DNA of 64,000 bases from Sporolactobacillus sp. STSJ-5 (GTDB lineage Bacteria; Bacillota; Bacilli; Bacillales; Sporolactobacillaceae): the NCBI RefSeq assembly GCF_024385605.1, contig NZ_JANFOJ010000007.1, forward strand, positions 100,064 through 164,063, written 5' to 3'. The first letter of the stretch is position 1. Each line of letters starts with the position of its first letter. The translations under genes were made by a program, and so were the position numbers. Positions 52,022-60,976 of the stretch are shown here, piece by piece. The notes under the pieces were generated by a model. The model worked only from the letters and a program-made list of their open reading frames with translations. It did no database searches and had not been told where the DNA came from.

Positions 52022-53905
52022 ATGGCTACGAAAGAATTTAAGGCAGAATCCAAAAAATTGTTGGATATGATGATCCACTCGATTTATTCACAGAAGGAAA
52101 TTTTTCTAAGAGAAATCATCTCCAACTCGAGTGATGCGATGGATAAAATCTACTATCGCGCGCTGACCGACGACAAGATTGATTTTGATAAGGACAACTA
52201 CTACATTGAAATTACTCCGGACAAGGATAAGCGCACGTTGACGATTTCCGATACCGGAATCGGTATGACCGAGGAAGAGTTGGAAGATAACCTTGGAACG
52301 ATTGCTCAGAGTGGTTCTCTCAAATTTAAATCGGAAAATGAATCCAAGGATAACCATGACATCATTGGTCAATTCGGTGTTGGTTTCTATTCTTCATTTA
52401 TGGTTGCCGACAAGGTCACCGTCATTAGCAAGGCACTCGATAGTGACCAAGCGTACAAGTGGGAATCTGAGGGTGCGGACGGATACACGATAACTCCTGT
52501 TGAAAAGGATTCAGTAGGTACAGATATCATCCTGGAATTGAAAGAAGATACCGAGGATGAGAAGTACAGTGAGTATCTTGAGGAATATCGCTTGCGTCAG
52601 ATCATCAAAAAGTATTCGGATTTCATCCGCTACCCAATTAAAATGGAAGTGACGGAAAGTCGTCCAAAGAAAGACAATGAGAAAGAATTTGAAGAAGTAA
52701 AAGAAGTTCAAACGATTAACAGCATGGTTCCTATTTGGCGCAAGAACAAGTCGGAGCTGAAGGATGAAGATTACGAAAACTTCTATATGGAGAAGCATTA
52801 CGGATTTGACAAGCCGCTTCGCTATATCAATATTCAGGCCGACGGAATGATCCGCTACCACGCGATCCTCTACATCCCGGAAAGCATTCCGTTCGATTAT
52901 TATTCCAAGGAATATGAAAAAGGTCTTGAGCTGTATTCGAACGGCGTCATGATTATGGAGAAATGTGCGGATTTGCTCCCGGATTATTTCAGCTTTGTTA
53001 AAGGCATGGTGGATTCCGAGGATCTGTCACTGAATATTTCGCGTGAAATTCTTCAGCAGGACAAGCAGCTTAAACTGATTGCTAAGAATATTAATCATAA
53101 AATCAGGAAAGAACTCGAAAAGCTGCTTAAGGAAGATCGCGAGAAATATGAAACATTCTATAAAGCCTTTGGACGTCAACTGAAATATGGCGTTTATTCG
53201 GATTACGGTCAGCACAAGGACGATCTTCAGGATCTTTTGATGTTCTATTCATCGAAAGAAAAGAAAATGGTCACGCTGGACGAATATGTTTCACGTATGC
53301 CTGAAGAACAGAAATACATCTATTATGCAGTCGGTGAAACGAATGACAAGATTGATAAGCTCCCGCAAACCGAACTTGTCGCCGATAAAGGCTATGAGAT
53401 TCTTTATTTCACCGAAGATATTGATGAATTCGCGATCAAGATGCTTCAGAAATATAAGGAAAAAGAATTCAAGTCTGTATCAAGCAGTGACCTTGGTATT
53501 GAGGACGAGAAGGACAAGAAGCAAGACGAAGCCGACGAAAAGGCGAACAAGGGCTTATTTGATAAAATGAAAGATGTGCTTTCAGACAAAGTAAAAGGCG
53601 TGCGTGCTTCCAAACGTCTGAAGTCCTACCCAGTTTGCTTCGCGACAGAAGGCGAAGTATCCATTGAGATGGAAAAAGTGCTCAATCAAATGCCGAACAA
53701 TGAAAATGTCAAGGCAGACAAGATTCTCGAGATTAACACCAACCATAACGTGTTCAAAGCACTTAAAGCTGCCTTTGATCTCAACGACCAAACAAAAGTT
53801 GATCTTTATACGAACCTGCTTTACAATCAAGCCCTTCTCATCGAAGGTCTCCCGGTATCAGATCCGGTTGCGTTCTCGAATAATATTTGTGAATTAATGG
53901 GCTGA
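52022..53905 (+). CDS. htpG: Molecular chaperone HtpG (Hsp90)
   Basis: ATP-dependent chaperone of 627 residues. N-terminal ATPase: [18 protein letters not shown] (Glu/Asn of the Bergerat fold), [24 protein letters not shown], and [18 protein letters not shown]. Middle domain: [29 protein letters not shown] and [17 protein letters not shown] with the catalytic Arg. C-terminal dimerisation domain: [20 protein letters not shown] short charged linker lies near residue 500. Single gene with strong heat-shock control (CIRCE) and its own terminator. Confidence 0.97.
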   Translation: MATKEFKAESKKLLDMMIHSIYSQKEIFLREIISNSSDAMDKIYYRALTDDKIDFDKDNYYIEITPDKDKRTLTISDTGIGMTEEELEDNLGTIAQSGSLKFKSENESKDNHDIIGQFGVGFYSSFMVADKVTVISKALDSDQAYKWESEGADGYTITPVEKDSVGTDIILELKEDTEDEKYSEYLEEYRLRQIIKKYSDFIRYPIKMEVTESRPKKDNEKEFEEVKEVQTINSMVPIWRKNKSELKDEDYENFYMEKHYGFDKPLRYINIQADGMIRYHAILYIPESIPFDYYSKEYEKGLELYSNGVMIMEKCADLLPDYFSFVKGMVDSEDLSLNISREILQQDKQLKLIAKNINHKIRKELEKLLKEDREKYETFYKAFGRQLKYGVYSDYGQHKDDLQDLLMFYSSKEKKMVTLDEYVSRMPEEQKYIYYAVGETNDKIDKLPQTELVADKGYEILYFTEDIDEFAIKMLQKYKEKEFKSVSSSDLGIEDEKDKKQDEADEKANKGLFDKMKDVLSDKVKGVRASKRLKSYPVCFATEGEVSIEMEKVLNQMPNNENVKADKILEINTNHNVFKALKAAFDLNDQTKVDLYTNLLYNQALLIEGLPVSDPVAFSNNICELMG

Positions 53906-53916
53906 TTCATCTTAGA

Positions 53917-53966
53917 AAAAAGCTGCTTATCTCCAAAACAACAGGAGATAAGCAGCTTTTATTTTA
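53917..53966. terminator. Bidirectional terminator between htpG and the peroxidase gene
   Basis: An 18-bp stem (53917-53934 with 53943-53960) with A's before and T's after. Confidence 0.9.
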
Positions 53967-54022
53967 TATAAATTCAAGGCAAATCTGTTGATTTATTGAT
54001 CATGCAGCCATACAGAGGAACT

Positions 54023-54496
54023 TCACTTCTTTAGCAGCGCCTGAATTTCGCTTTCAATTGCTTCCGGTTTTGTTCGTGAGCCGTAATAGTGCACGACTTT
54101 GCCACCGCGATCAACGAGGAATTTGTTGAAATTCCAAGTGATTTTTTTCTCACCTGATTCTTCCAACAATTCATGGAAGAGCGGGTTCATTTCTTTACCT
54201 TTCATTTTTGATTTTTGAAAGAGAGGAAAGGTGACACCATAATTCAGCTTGCAGAACTCGGCGGTTTTTTCGCCGTCGGCAAATTCTTGATTCAAAAAAC
54301 TGTCACTTGGAAAGCCGAGCACCGTAAAGCCTTGATCCTTGTATCCTTTATACAGTTTTTCCAATCCTTCATATTGAGGTGTGAAGCCGCATTTGCTCGC
54401 GGTATTGACAATAAGAAGCACTTGGTTTCGATAATGAGACAAAGGGACCGTCTCGCTTCCCGTAAGCTTCGAAAATGAATAATCATAGATCGTCAT
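54023..54496 (-). CDS. Glutathione peroxidase family (thiol peroxidase)
   Basis: A 157-residue peroxidase of the GPx fold. The peroxidatic Cys36 is in VNTASKCGFTPQYEGLE and the conserved Trp/Asn in ITWNFNKFLVDRGG. The usual FPCNQFGGQEP motif is altered to FPSDSFLNQE, so the common resolving Cys there is missing; a Cys follows near residue 82 (AEFCKLNYG). Like most bacterial members it probably uses thioredoxin rather than glutathione. ATG 54496. Single gene. Confidence 0.9.
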   Translation of the reverse strand: MTIYDYSFSKLTGSETVPLSHYRNQVLLIVNTASKCGFTPQYEGLEKLYKGYKDQGFTVLGFPSDSFLNQEFADGEKTAEFCKLNYGVTFPLFQKSKMKGKEMNPLFHELLEESGEKKITWNFNKFLVDRGGKVVHYYGSRTKPEAIESEIQALLKK

Positions 54497-54660
54497 CAGT
54501 TATCCTTCTTTCTGAGTTCGTTTGTGTTATCTATAGTCTAGTTCGAGCTCGTATAATCTGCAAAGAAAGTGCGTCTAGAAAAATAAAAATAGCCGGCATC
54601 ACCACAGTGCCAGCTTCCGGTATGCTGATTATTTATTAATTAGCGAATCTATGGCCTTAA

Positions 54661-55563
54661 TTAGAGAATCTCCTGATATTGATTGGAATGTTTATCCAAG
54701 GCGTTCGCAGCATTGGCGATATCTTTAAAAGATTGAACTGCCGACGCAACATTTTCACGGCTCTCATGAACATTTTTCTGTACTGTTTGTGTTCCAAGTG
54801 TCATCTCGTTAACACTTGAAATTATTGAGGAAGCCTGTTTCTCTACTTCTTTAATCGAATGCTTCACTTGGTCTGAAAGTCTTTGTAATTCCTTTGCTAC
54901 AACAACAAATCCCCGTCCGGAATCACCAGCATGTGCACCTTCAATGGCAGCATTAATTGCCAAAATGTTGGTCTGATCTGAAATTTGTTTGATGACATCA
55001 ACAATTCCTCGAATTTGTTTTGCCTGTGTTTGAAGGGACGTCAATTTTTCGGCATTTTCATTCGAATAGGTTTCAATTTTGTCAATTTCATTTAATAATT
55101 CGTTGTTTTTACTATTGCCTTCTGTAGATTGCGCATTTAATTCAGCTGCCATCTCACTAAGTTCTCGTGTGAAGGTTCTGATTTGTTTCTCTCGCTCTGT
55201 TATATCGGTTGCGACCTTCAGGACCCCAATGACATTTTCATCGTTCGCATCATAAATAGGCATATAGGTTGCTTCAAGCCATATAGATTCACCCTGCTTA
55301 CTCTTACGCTCAATTTTATCCTGATAACTTTTGCCGTTCAATAGGTCTTTCCAAAAGGTCAGATACTCTGGACTATTTGCAAAGGAAGGAAAGCACAGTG
55401 ATGAATGATCCATTCCAATCATTTCATCCTGTGTGTAATTAAGTGTATGCGCAAAATTTGAATTGACATAAACCACTTTATGTTGTGTATTAAAGCTGAT
55501 TATTGCTAAATTTTTATCTACTGCTCTACTAAGTAGATTAAGATTTTCTTGTGTTTGCGTCAT
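54661..55563 (-). CDS. Soluble PAS-domain chemoreceptor (methyl-accepting type)
   Basis: Cytoplasmic receptor of 300 residues without any membrane helix. The N-terminal PAS domain (about 15-125) shows ISFNTQHKVVYVNSNFAHTLNYTQDEMIGMDH and GVLKVATDITEREKQI (PAC). A short coiled coil and the signalling tip ISDQTNILAINAAIEGAHAGDSGRGFVVVAKEL follow. The shortened signalling domain without HAMP is like B. subtilis YfmS or Aer-like soluble receptors. The PAS family suggests sensing of an internal redox or heme/flavin signal; ligand residues cannot be told from sequence. Confidence 0.9.
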   Translation of the reverse strand: MTQTQENLNLLSRAVDKNLAIISFNTQHKVVYVNSNFAHTLNYTQDEMIGMDHSSLCFPSFANSPEYLTFWKDLLNGKSYQDKIERKSKQGESIWLEATYMPIYDANDENVIGVLKVATDITEREKQIRTFTRELSEMAAELNAQSTEGNSKNNELLNEIDKIETYSNENAEKLTSLQTQAKQIRGIVDVIKQISDQTNILAINAAIEGAHAGDSGRGFVVVAKELQRLSDQVKHSIKEVEKQASSIISSVNEMTLGTQTVQKNVHESRENVASAVQSFKDIANAANALDKHSNQYQEIL

Positions 55564-55822
55564 AATCGACTGCTCCCTTGGTTATCTGCTGTAGGAATTA
55601 TAGCACTCTTTAACAGGGAACAGCACTTTTTGTCACACTATGTTTAGAAACCATATGATTTAACGATTTATGCTGGTAAGTTTGAGCAAAATAACTTGCA
55701 ATATTAATGTATTTATGTCCAACTAATGAGACAATAAAGTTGTTAAAAGCTTATGGGAATACGAACGAAGATCAACATCTTTAACTGAGTAGTTATTGAG
55801 AGTTAGAATGAGGGGGAAAAAG
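55564..55822 (+). promoter_or_regulatory. Intergenic region before the TetR gene, with palindrome 55782-55795
   Basis: Gap between divergent genes. TAACT-gagt-AGTTA (55782-55795) is a 14-bp palindrome about 28 bases before the TetR start and could be its operator. I found no clear sigmaA promoter; TTGAGC 55682 with TATTAA 55702 has too short a spacer. Confidence 0.4.
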
Positions 55823-56410
55823 TTGACAAGGGCAGAAGAATACAAACGCACAAGACAAAAAATTATTCAGACCGCAAATAAACTGTTTATGGATAAAGGT
55901 TATAATGCTGTGTCCACACGTGAAATTGCAAAACAGTGCAGCTTGACTCAACCTGCACTCTATCACCATTTCCCAGACAAGGAAAGCATCTACTTAGCGG
56001 CACTTCGGTATGTTACAGCGGATATTCGACAAGAATTTAAAAATCTAAAAAGAGATACGGATCGTCCGGAGATTGCATTAAAGAAAATGCTGATGGTATT
56101 AATACAAAAACATCCGACAAATATAATGATGATGATTCAGGATATTGTAAATGAAATGAATCAGGAGAATCAGCACATGCTTTATGAACTCTGGCAGCAA
56201 ACTTACCTAAATCCATTTAAAGAATTATTTGCGAAATGGGAAAAACAAGGAATACTTAGGGAACAGATAAATAGTGACGCAGCAGCACGTTTTTGTTTGT
56301 CTTCAATAGTCCCGCTGACCTCCACTCATGTTGAAAACGAAGCAGAACCTTCACTATCAGACCGACTGAGCGCAATCATTGATTTTTTACTCCATGGACT
56401 GTTAAACTAG
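55823..56410 (+). CDS. TetR family regulator, HrtR-like
   Basis: Repressor of 195 residues. The N-terminal TetR helix-turn-helix is clear: RTRQKIIQTANKLFMDKGYNAVSTREIAKQCSLTQPALYHHFPDKESIYLAAL. The C-terminal ligand domain contains histidines (His97, His118) of the kind used by Lactococcus HrtR for heme, but I cannot align them with certainty. It directly precedes an HrtB-like permease and HrtA-like ATPase, the hrtRBA order of Lactococcus. TTG 55823 follows AGGGGG; ATG 55808 is an alternative. Confidence 0.82.
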   Translation: MTRAEEYKRTRQKIIQTANKLFMDKGYNAVSTREIAKQCSLTQPALYHHFPDKESIYLAALRYVTADIRQEFKNLKRDTDRPEIALKKMLMVLIQKHPTNIMMMIQDIVNEMNQENQHMLYELWQQTYLNPFKELFAKWEKQGILREQINSDAAARFCLSSIVPLTSTHVENEAEPSLSDRLSAIIDFLLHGLLN

Positions 56411-56454
56411 TAAAGTATTTTGTATTAGGCAAAATTTTTTTTTATGCAGTTTCG

Positions 56455-56470
56455 CTTATCGACTGATAAG
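56455..56470. promoter_or_regulatory. Palindrome before the permease gene
   Basis: CTTATC-gact-GATAAG is a 16-bp palindrome about 50 bases before the HrtB-like GTG start. It could be a second operator for the TetR protein. The sequence differs from the palindrome before the TetR gene. Confidence 0.45.
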
Positions 56471-56520
56471 TGGATTGTGATGTGAGGATTAGATGTCTAA
56501 ACAAACGAGGAGTGGTCATT

Positions 56521-57594
56521 GTGTTCTTAGCCTGGAATGAAATGAAAAGCGCCAAGCTTCGTTTCTTATTAATCATCGGTGTTTTGACTCTAATGACTTA
56601 TTTGGTTTTTCTTTTATCTGGTCTAGCAAACGGACTCGCGGAAATGAATCGGGAGGCGGTCGATCAATGGAAGGCAGATGCCATTGTTTTAACCGATGAA
56701 TCTGATATGAATCTTTCTCAATCCAGTATGACCCTTCATGAGGCTCAACGTATCTCAGCGGAACATAAGGCTGAAATCGCACAAATTCTCGCCGTAGCAA
56801 GAAAAAGCGGAACAAAAATTAAAGAAAGTGTGGCCATCACAGGTATCCACAAGGACCAATTTCTCATGCCAAACGTGTCGGAAGGTCGTTCCTTTAGAGG
56901 TGATCATGAGGTCATTGCAGACGATTCGTTAAAAGCTGATGGATTAAAGCTTGGGGATCGTTTGACGATTTCATCTTCGGAACAAAAATTGGTCATTGTT
57001 GGATTTACTAAAAAAGCAAAATTCAACGCAGCCCCTGTACTTTATACAACCATTGCAACTGTACAAAAAATAAAATATGGTAAGACGGATACGAGTGACA
57101 AAGGCATAATTAATGGAGTAGTCATACGTGATCCTTATTTTACTAAAATTAAAGTTCCTTCTAGCTTTAAGCTGACCCCCATTGAGCCGTTTATTGAACA
57201 TATGCCTGGATACACACCACAAAAAATCAGCTTGGATTTCATGATTTATTTCTTATTTGTCATTGTATCGGTAACTATCGGTATTTTTCTCTATGTGCTG
57301 ACCATACAGAAAGTCAGTATTTTCGGAGTGATGAAGGCACAGGGGATTTCATCGCTCTTTCTGATCCGTTCTGTAATCGCACAAACATTTCTGTTAGCAC
57401 TTTTTGGTGTTTGTGCCGGATTTATCTTAACAGCAGTCACAGGTGCTTTCTTACCGTCTGCTGTTCCGATTCAATTAGACATTCCGGCACTTATTGGCTA
57501 CGGAGCAATTTTTATTTTCGTCGCTGCCCTTGGCAGTTTGTTCTCCGTTCAAACGATTGTGAAAATTGATCCTGTACAAGCGATCGGAGGTTAA
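56521..57594 (+). CDS. FtsX-like ABC permease, HrtB-like (heme efflux candidate)
   Basis: Membrane permease of 357 residues with one N-terminal helix (LRFLLIIGVLTLMTYLVFLLSGLANGLAE), a periplasmic-type domain of about 190 residues, and three C-terminal helices. The last part, including KVSIFGVMKAQGISSLFLIRSVIAQTFLLALFGV, is the FtsX domain. The start MFLAWNEMKSAKLRF and ANGLAEMNREAVDQWKAD closely resemble HrtB of Staphylococcus and Lactococcus. GTG 56521 follows GAGGAGTGG. It lies 4 bases before the ATPase gene. Other MacB-type exporters remain possible. Confidence 0.8.
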   Translation: MFLAWNEMKSAKLRFLLIIGVLTLMTYLVFLLSGLANGLAEMNREAVDQWKADAIVLTDESDMNLSQSSMTLHEAQRISAEHKAEIAQILAVARKSGTKIKESVAITGIHKDQFLMPNVSEGRSFRGDHEVIADDSLKADGLKLGDRLTISSSEQKLVIVGFTKKAKFNAAPVLYTTIATVQKIKYGKTDTSDKGIINGVVIRDPYFTKIKVPSSFKLTPIEPFIEHMPGYTPQKISLDFMIYFLFVIVSVTIGIFLYVLTIQKVSIFGVMKAQGISSLFLIRSVIAQTFLLALFGVCAGFILTAVTGAFLPSAVPIQLDIPALIGYGAIFIFVAALGSLFSVQTIVKIDPVQAIGG

Positions 57595-57598
57595 ACCA

Positions 57599-58291
57599 AT
57601 GAGCATCTTAAACATTCAAAACGCATCAAAGACTTATGGCAGTGGACATACACAAGTAACCGCTTTAAAAACCACTCAATTCTCGGCTGAAAAAGGTGAA
57701 CTGATTGCTGTTATTGGTCCTTCGGGATCCGGGAAAAGTACCTTTTTGACCATTGCAGGCGGATTGCAAAACCCAACAAATGGATCTGTTCTGATAAATG
57801 GGCAAGAGGTAACAAAGCTAGGTGAGAGAAAACGGTCAATGATTCGCCTTAAGGAAGTTGGCTTTATCCTGCAAGCTTCTAATCTGGTTCCTTATTTGAG
57901 TGTTGACAACCAGTTCCGTTTGCTTGATAAAGTAAAAAAAGGCAATATGAATCAACAGGAAAAAGCACAACTCTTAAAACAATTAGGCATTGAAAACTTA
58001 ACAAAGAAATATCCTGCAGATCTCTCAGGCGGCGAAAAGCAAAGAGTGGCAATTGCCAAAGCGCTGTACACTAATCCCAGCCTTATATTGGCAGATGAGC
58101 CGACGGCATCTCTGGACTCGAATCGAGCATTCGAAGTAATCAAGATGCTGGCTCAAGAAACTAAAGAAAAAAACAAAGCGACCATTATGGTAACACATGA
58201 TAACCGCTTAACAAAATACTGTGACAAAGTGTATACGATCGTTGACGGCGGTCTCAGTCTGGTGTCGGACAACTTGCAAATCCGTCCTTAA
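57599..58291 (+). CDS. ABC ATPase, HrtA-like
   Basis: A 230-residue ATPase of the LolD/MacB group. Walker A GPSGSGKST, signature LSGGEKQRVA, Walker B LILADEPTASLD and MVTHDNRLTKYCDKVY with switch His. ATG 57599 follows GGAGG. It pairs with the permease upstream. By gene order the set probably expels heme or a toxic amphiphile and is switched by the TetR protein. Confidence 0.88.
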   Translation: MSILNIQNASKTYGSGHTQVTALKTTQFSAEKGELIAVIGPSGSGKSTFLTIAGGLQNPTNGSVLINGQEVTKLGERKRSMIRLKEVGFILQASNLVPYLSVDNQFRLLDKVKKGNMNQQEKAQLLKQLGIENLTKKYPADLSGGEKQRVAIAKALYTNPSLILADEPTASLDSNRAFEVIKMLAQETKEKNKATIMVTHDNRLTKYCDKVYTIVDGGLSLVSDNLQIRP

Positions 58292-58487
58292 TACTGAATT
58301 TTTTAGACTTGGGAATTTTGAATTACAAAACAAATCATTTTTAAATAGTAATTTTAATTTAAAATCAACTCTTTCAAAAAGACGAAATAGAAGAAGCACA
58401 GGTAATCAATAGTACTTACGAAATTGACTTTTTTAATGACATTGGAGTGAGGGGAATCTGAATTCTAATCTTTATTATCTTTTATTA

Positions 58488-58925
58488 GTGCTCGCATGTA
58501 TTCTGACTGTGGTCCTAATCGTTAACTTAATCATATTTATTGTTCGACTATTTGCATGGCGTAACATACAAAAAAGCAAACATCTATTGATCTCTACATT
58601 AATTATTATTGGCTTTCTTTCCATATACGGATATAATTGGGAATTTAATTTGAACATGATTCCTCATGGAGAGTTTCATGACCATTACGCATCACCAAAT
58701 AAGCAATATACAGCGATCGTGTATTTCAATTCTAATGGACTTGCAGAAGATGAAGTTCTTGGTGTAATAAGAGATAACGTAACGAACAAAGAGCGGGCTA
58801 TGTATTATGTCCTAAGACAGAACCCCCAGGTTAAATGGATCAATAATACAACAGTTGCCATAGGTAATCACGAATTCAATGTGAAGGATGAAAGCCAAAA
58901 ATATGATTATCGACATGATAAGTAA
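58488..58925 (+). CDS. DUF5412-like membrane-anchored protein
   Basis: A protein of at least 145 residues with two N-terminal membrane helices (LACILTVVLIVNLIIFIVRLF and KHLLISTLIIIGFLSIYGY) and an outer domain containing SPNKQYTAIVYFNSNGLAEDEVLGVIRDN and KWINNTTVAIGNHEFNV. It resembles DUF5412 proteins of bacilli, function unknown. GTG 58488 has no ribosome site. A CTG at 58458 behind GGAGTGAGGGG would lengthen the first helix by ten residues and may be the true start. Confidence 0.65.
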   Translation: MLACILTVVLIVNLIIFIVRLFAWRNIQKSKHLLISTLIIIGFLSIYGYNWEFNLNMIPHGEFHDHYASPNKQYTAIVYFNSNGLAEDEVLGVIRDNVTNKERAMYYVLRQNPQVKWINNTTVAIGNHEFNVKDESQKYDYRHDK

Positions 58926-59025
58926 CCACTGTCTTCCTCTGCATGGCCAAAGTGTTCTTGTAAGAATGCGTTGACTAGTGAACAAATTGTATTAATGTTA
59001 ACCTAAAGGTAGTAAGGAGGTTCTT

Positions 59026-59829
59026 ATGAAAATTAATGGCATACCTGTACAAAAGACTTTAGTTGATCATATACCGGTGATCTATATCAAACCAGAGGAA
59101 ACCCTCAGTAAAAGAAAATTAGCGATCTTTTTAAGCGGCTTAGGCGGCACTAAGGAAGACCTTGTACCTTATTTATCTGACATTGCGCGTAAAGGATTTA
59201 TTGGATTAGCTTTTGACAACTATCAGCATGGCGAACGTGGAAAAGAAAGCGGAGCAGAAATAACGGAACGTGTATTTTCCAATATGCGTCGATTTGGTTG
59301 GCCAATTCTGGGACAGACGATTTTAGATACGGAGAAAGTGATCGATTGGGCGATCGCAAATCTGGATGTAGTGCCGCAAATCTATATGGGTGGAATCTCG
59401 ATGGGCGGGGATATATCAGTTGCTGCGGCAGGAATAGATTCACGTATTGTTCGCGTGGCACCCATAGTTACCACACCGGACTGGCTGCGTCCGGGTATGC
59501 ACAACTTATTCCATCCCAAGCAATTACTTGATCCTGGGAAGCCCGACAGTTACGCTCAATTCTTTTACGATCAATTGAATCCGATAACGCATTTGAGCCG
59601 ATATATCAACTGTCCTCCGATGAAAATGATCCTTGGTGAGAAAGATAATCATATCCCACCGGAAAATGCGGAGCGATTTCGCAAGCAGTTATTTGAGTTA
59701 TCTCCTCAGGCTGCAAAACGTATTGAACTAACCTACATACATGGATCATCATCTAATCATGTAGATACAATTAAAAGAAGCTCGGAATGGTGGCCGCTCC
59801 TTAATGAATGGTGGTTGGGCCTTGAATAG
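59026..59829 (+). CDS. Alpha/beta hydrolase
   Basis: Cytoplasmic hydrolase of 267 residues. LAIFLSGLGGTKEDLVPYL forms the oxyanion region, and IYMGGISMGGDISVAA the nucleophile elbow (Ser in GISMGGD). MKMILGEKDNHIPPENAERF carries the acid, and IHGSSSNHVDTIKRSSEWW the His. The layout is that of prolyl-oligopeptidase-like esterases (YitV/YtaP type). Strong site AAGGAGG before ATG 59026. Substrate unknown; single gene. Confidence 0.85.
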   Translation: MKINGIPVQKTLVDHIPVIYIKPEETLSKRKLAIFLSGLGGTKEDLVPYLSDIARKGFIGLAFDNYQHGERGKESGAEITERVFSNMRRFGWPILGQTILDTEKVIDWAIANLDVVPQIYMGGISMGGDISVAAAGIDSRIVRVAPIVTTPDWLRPGMHNLFHPKQLLDPGKPDSYAQFFYDQLNPITHLSRYINCPPMKMILGEKDNHIPPENAERFRKQLFELSPQAAKRIELTYIHGSSSNHVDTIKRSSEWWPLLNEWWLGLE

Positions 59830-59916
59830 TGCTGAAAGCTCACTCCAAGCCTAGATTGGCGGGTTGAGTGAAATAAAGGTAAAGTAGCAATGGGAACAGA
59901 AAAGAGGACGATTAAA

Positions 59917-60108
59917 ATGGACGGTACAAGACGTGCGGATATTCAAATTGGAGCAACGGTGATGGTAGTGCAAAAGCAGGATCAGAGGACGGGCAAGTTA
60001 ACTGAAGGTATTGTAAAACGTATTTTGACGAATTCAGCCGTACATCATCGCGGCATTAAGGTCATGTTAGAAAGTGGCATTGTTGGCCGAGTGCAGGAGA
60101 TAAAATAA
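59917..60108 (+). CDS. ywbE: YwbE family protein
   Basis: A 63-residue protein of the DUF2196/YwbE family, found widely in bacteria and archaea. The core VQKQDQRTGKLTEGIVKRILTNSAVHHRGIKVMLESGIVGRVQ is almost identical in layout to B. subtilis YwbE and looks like an SH3-like small beta barrel. Function unknown. ATG 59917 has AAGAGGA 8 bases upstream; ATG 59890 lacks a site. Confidence 0.88.
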   Translation: MDGTRRADIQIGATVMVVQKQDQRTGKLTEGIVKRILTNSAVHHRGIKVMLESGIVGRVQEIK

Positions 60109-60197
60109 TCTTCGGGAAGACTTTCTACCGTGTTGATTAACTTTTATGAATGTAACTTCCATGAAAAGAAACAGTCCTGACCGATTAATGGATGAAT

Positions 60198-60242
60198 TGA
60201 ACTCCTAAAGTTGGACAATAAAAATCCAACTTTGGAGGTTCA
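60198..60242. repeat. Inverted repeat resembling joined IS3-family ends
   Basis: The left arm 60198-60215 (TGAACTCC...GTTGGA) and right arm 60225-60242 (TCCAACTT...GGTTCA) are complementary at 16 of 18 positions with a 9-base centre. TGAAC-CC-AAAGTTGGAC is typical of terminal repeats of IS3/IS150-type elements. There is no transposase here, so it may be a deletion remnant or a small hairpin (terminator of ywbE). Confidence 0.5.
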
Positions 60243-60338
60243 CATCAGGAATCACTGCTTCTTTTTTTTGCGTACGACTTGAATTGAATTTCTGTCTGGG
60301 TACCAACACAATCAATAATAAAAGCACGGGGGCTGATT

Positions 60339-60776
60339 CTAGCGAATTCGTTCAGAATTAACAACAAGGTCAAGTGCTGCCAGAAATGCTGAAGCAACAA
60401 TTTTTGTCCGAGGACCAATAAAAATGCCAGTCATTTGATCATCCAGAAAAGAAATTAAAATGAAGTTAATTGACAGAGCAATAAGAAAAAGAATGCCCCA
60501 CTTGGCTTGCCCTAGATGAGTCTTATAAAAGTTCACCATAAAAATACAGCCTTTGAAAGGGACATTGCTGAACAGAGCTAAAGCACAATAAAAAATTGTA
60601 AATGCGAATAAAGTGCTAAAATTATCGTAGAAGATACCAAGTAAATTGAACATGCCGATAAAACCGAAAAAGATTGCACCAAGAGAAATCAGCAGTGCCC
60701 CAATGATAATCGATCCAATTAATATTCCGACAACTATTTTAATGCCGATAGGCAATCGTTTTTCATCATCTTTCAT
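60339..60776 (-). CDS. Small membrane protein, possibly YrvL family
   Basis: A 145-residue protein with four predicted helices (about 11-45, 54-68, 92-110, 126-138) and a charged N-terminus (MKDDEKRLPIGIKIVVG). The arrangement recalls the YrvL regulatory family of bacilli, but similarity is weak and I offer it only as a possibility. No enzyme motif. ATG 60776 follows GGAAGTG. Single gene. Confidence 0.55.
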   Translation of the reverse strand: MKDDEKRLPIGIKIVVGILIGSIIIGALLISLGAIFFGFIGMFNLLGIFYDNFSTLFAFTIFYCALALFSNVPFKGCIFMVNFYKTHLGQAKWGILFLIALSINFILISFLDDQMTGIFIGPRTKIVASAFLAALDLVVNSERIR

Positions 60777-60976
60777 ATCAAAAACTCACTTCCGGTAATC
60801 CTTTATTTCTTGAAAAAACTTAACATATTATAAAATTATAACACAGATAAATCCGGTGAAAAGTTTGTCTTGGTCGTTTAATGGTAAAAATCATAAATGT
60901 AAACTACATCAAAGAATGTGGCAATATGAAGCAGTTTATTATTGCATGCATAACGCCAATGTTCACCATGTTCGAT

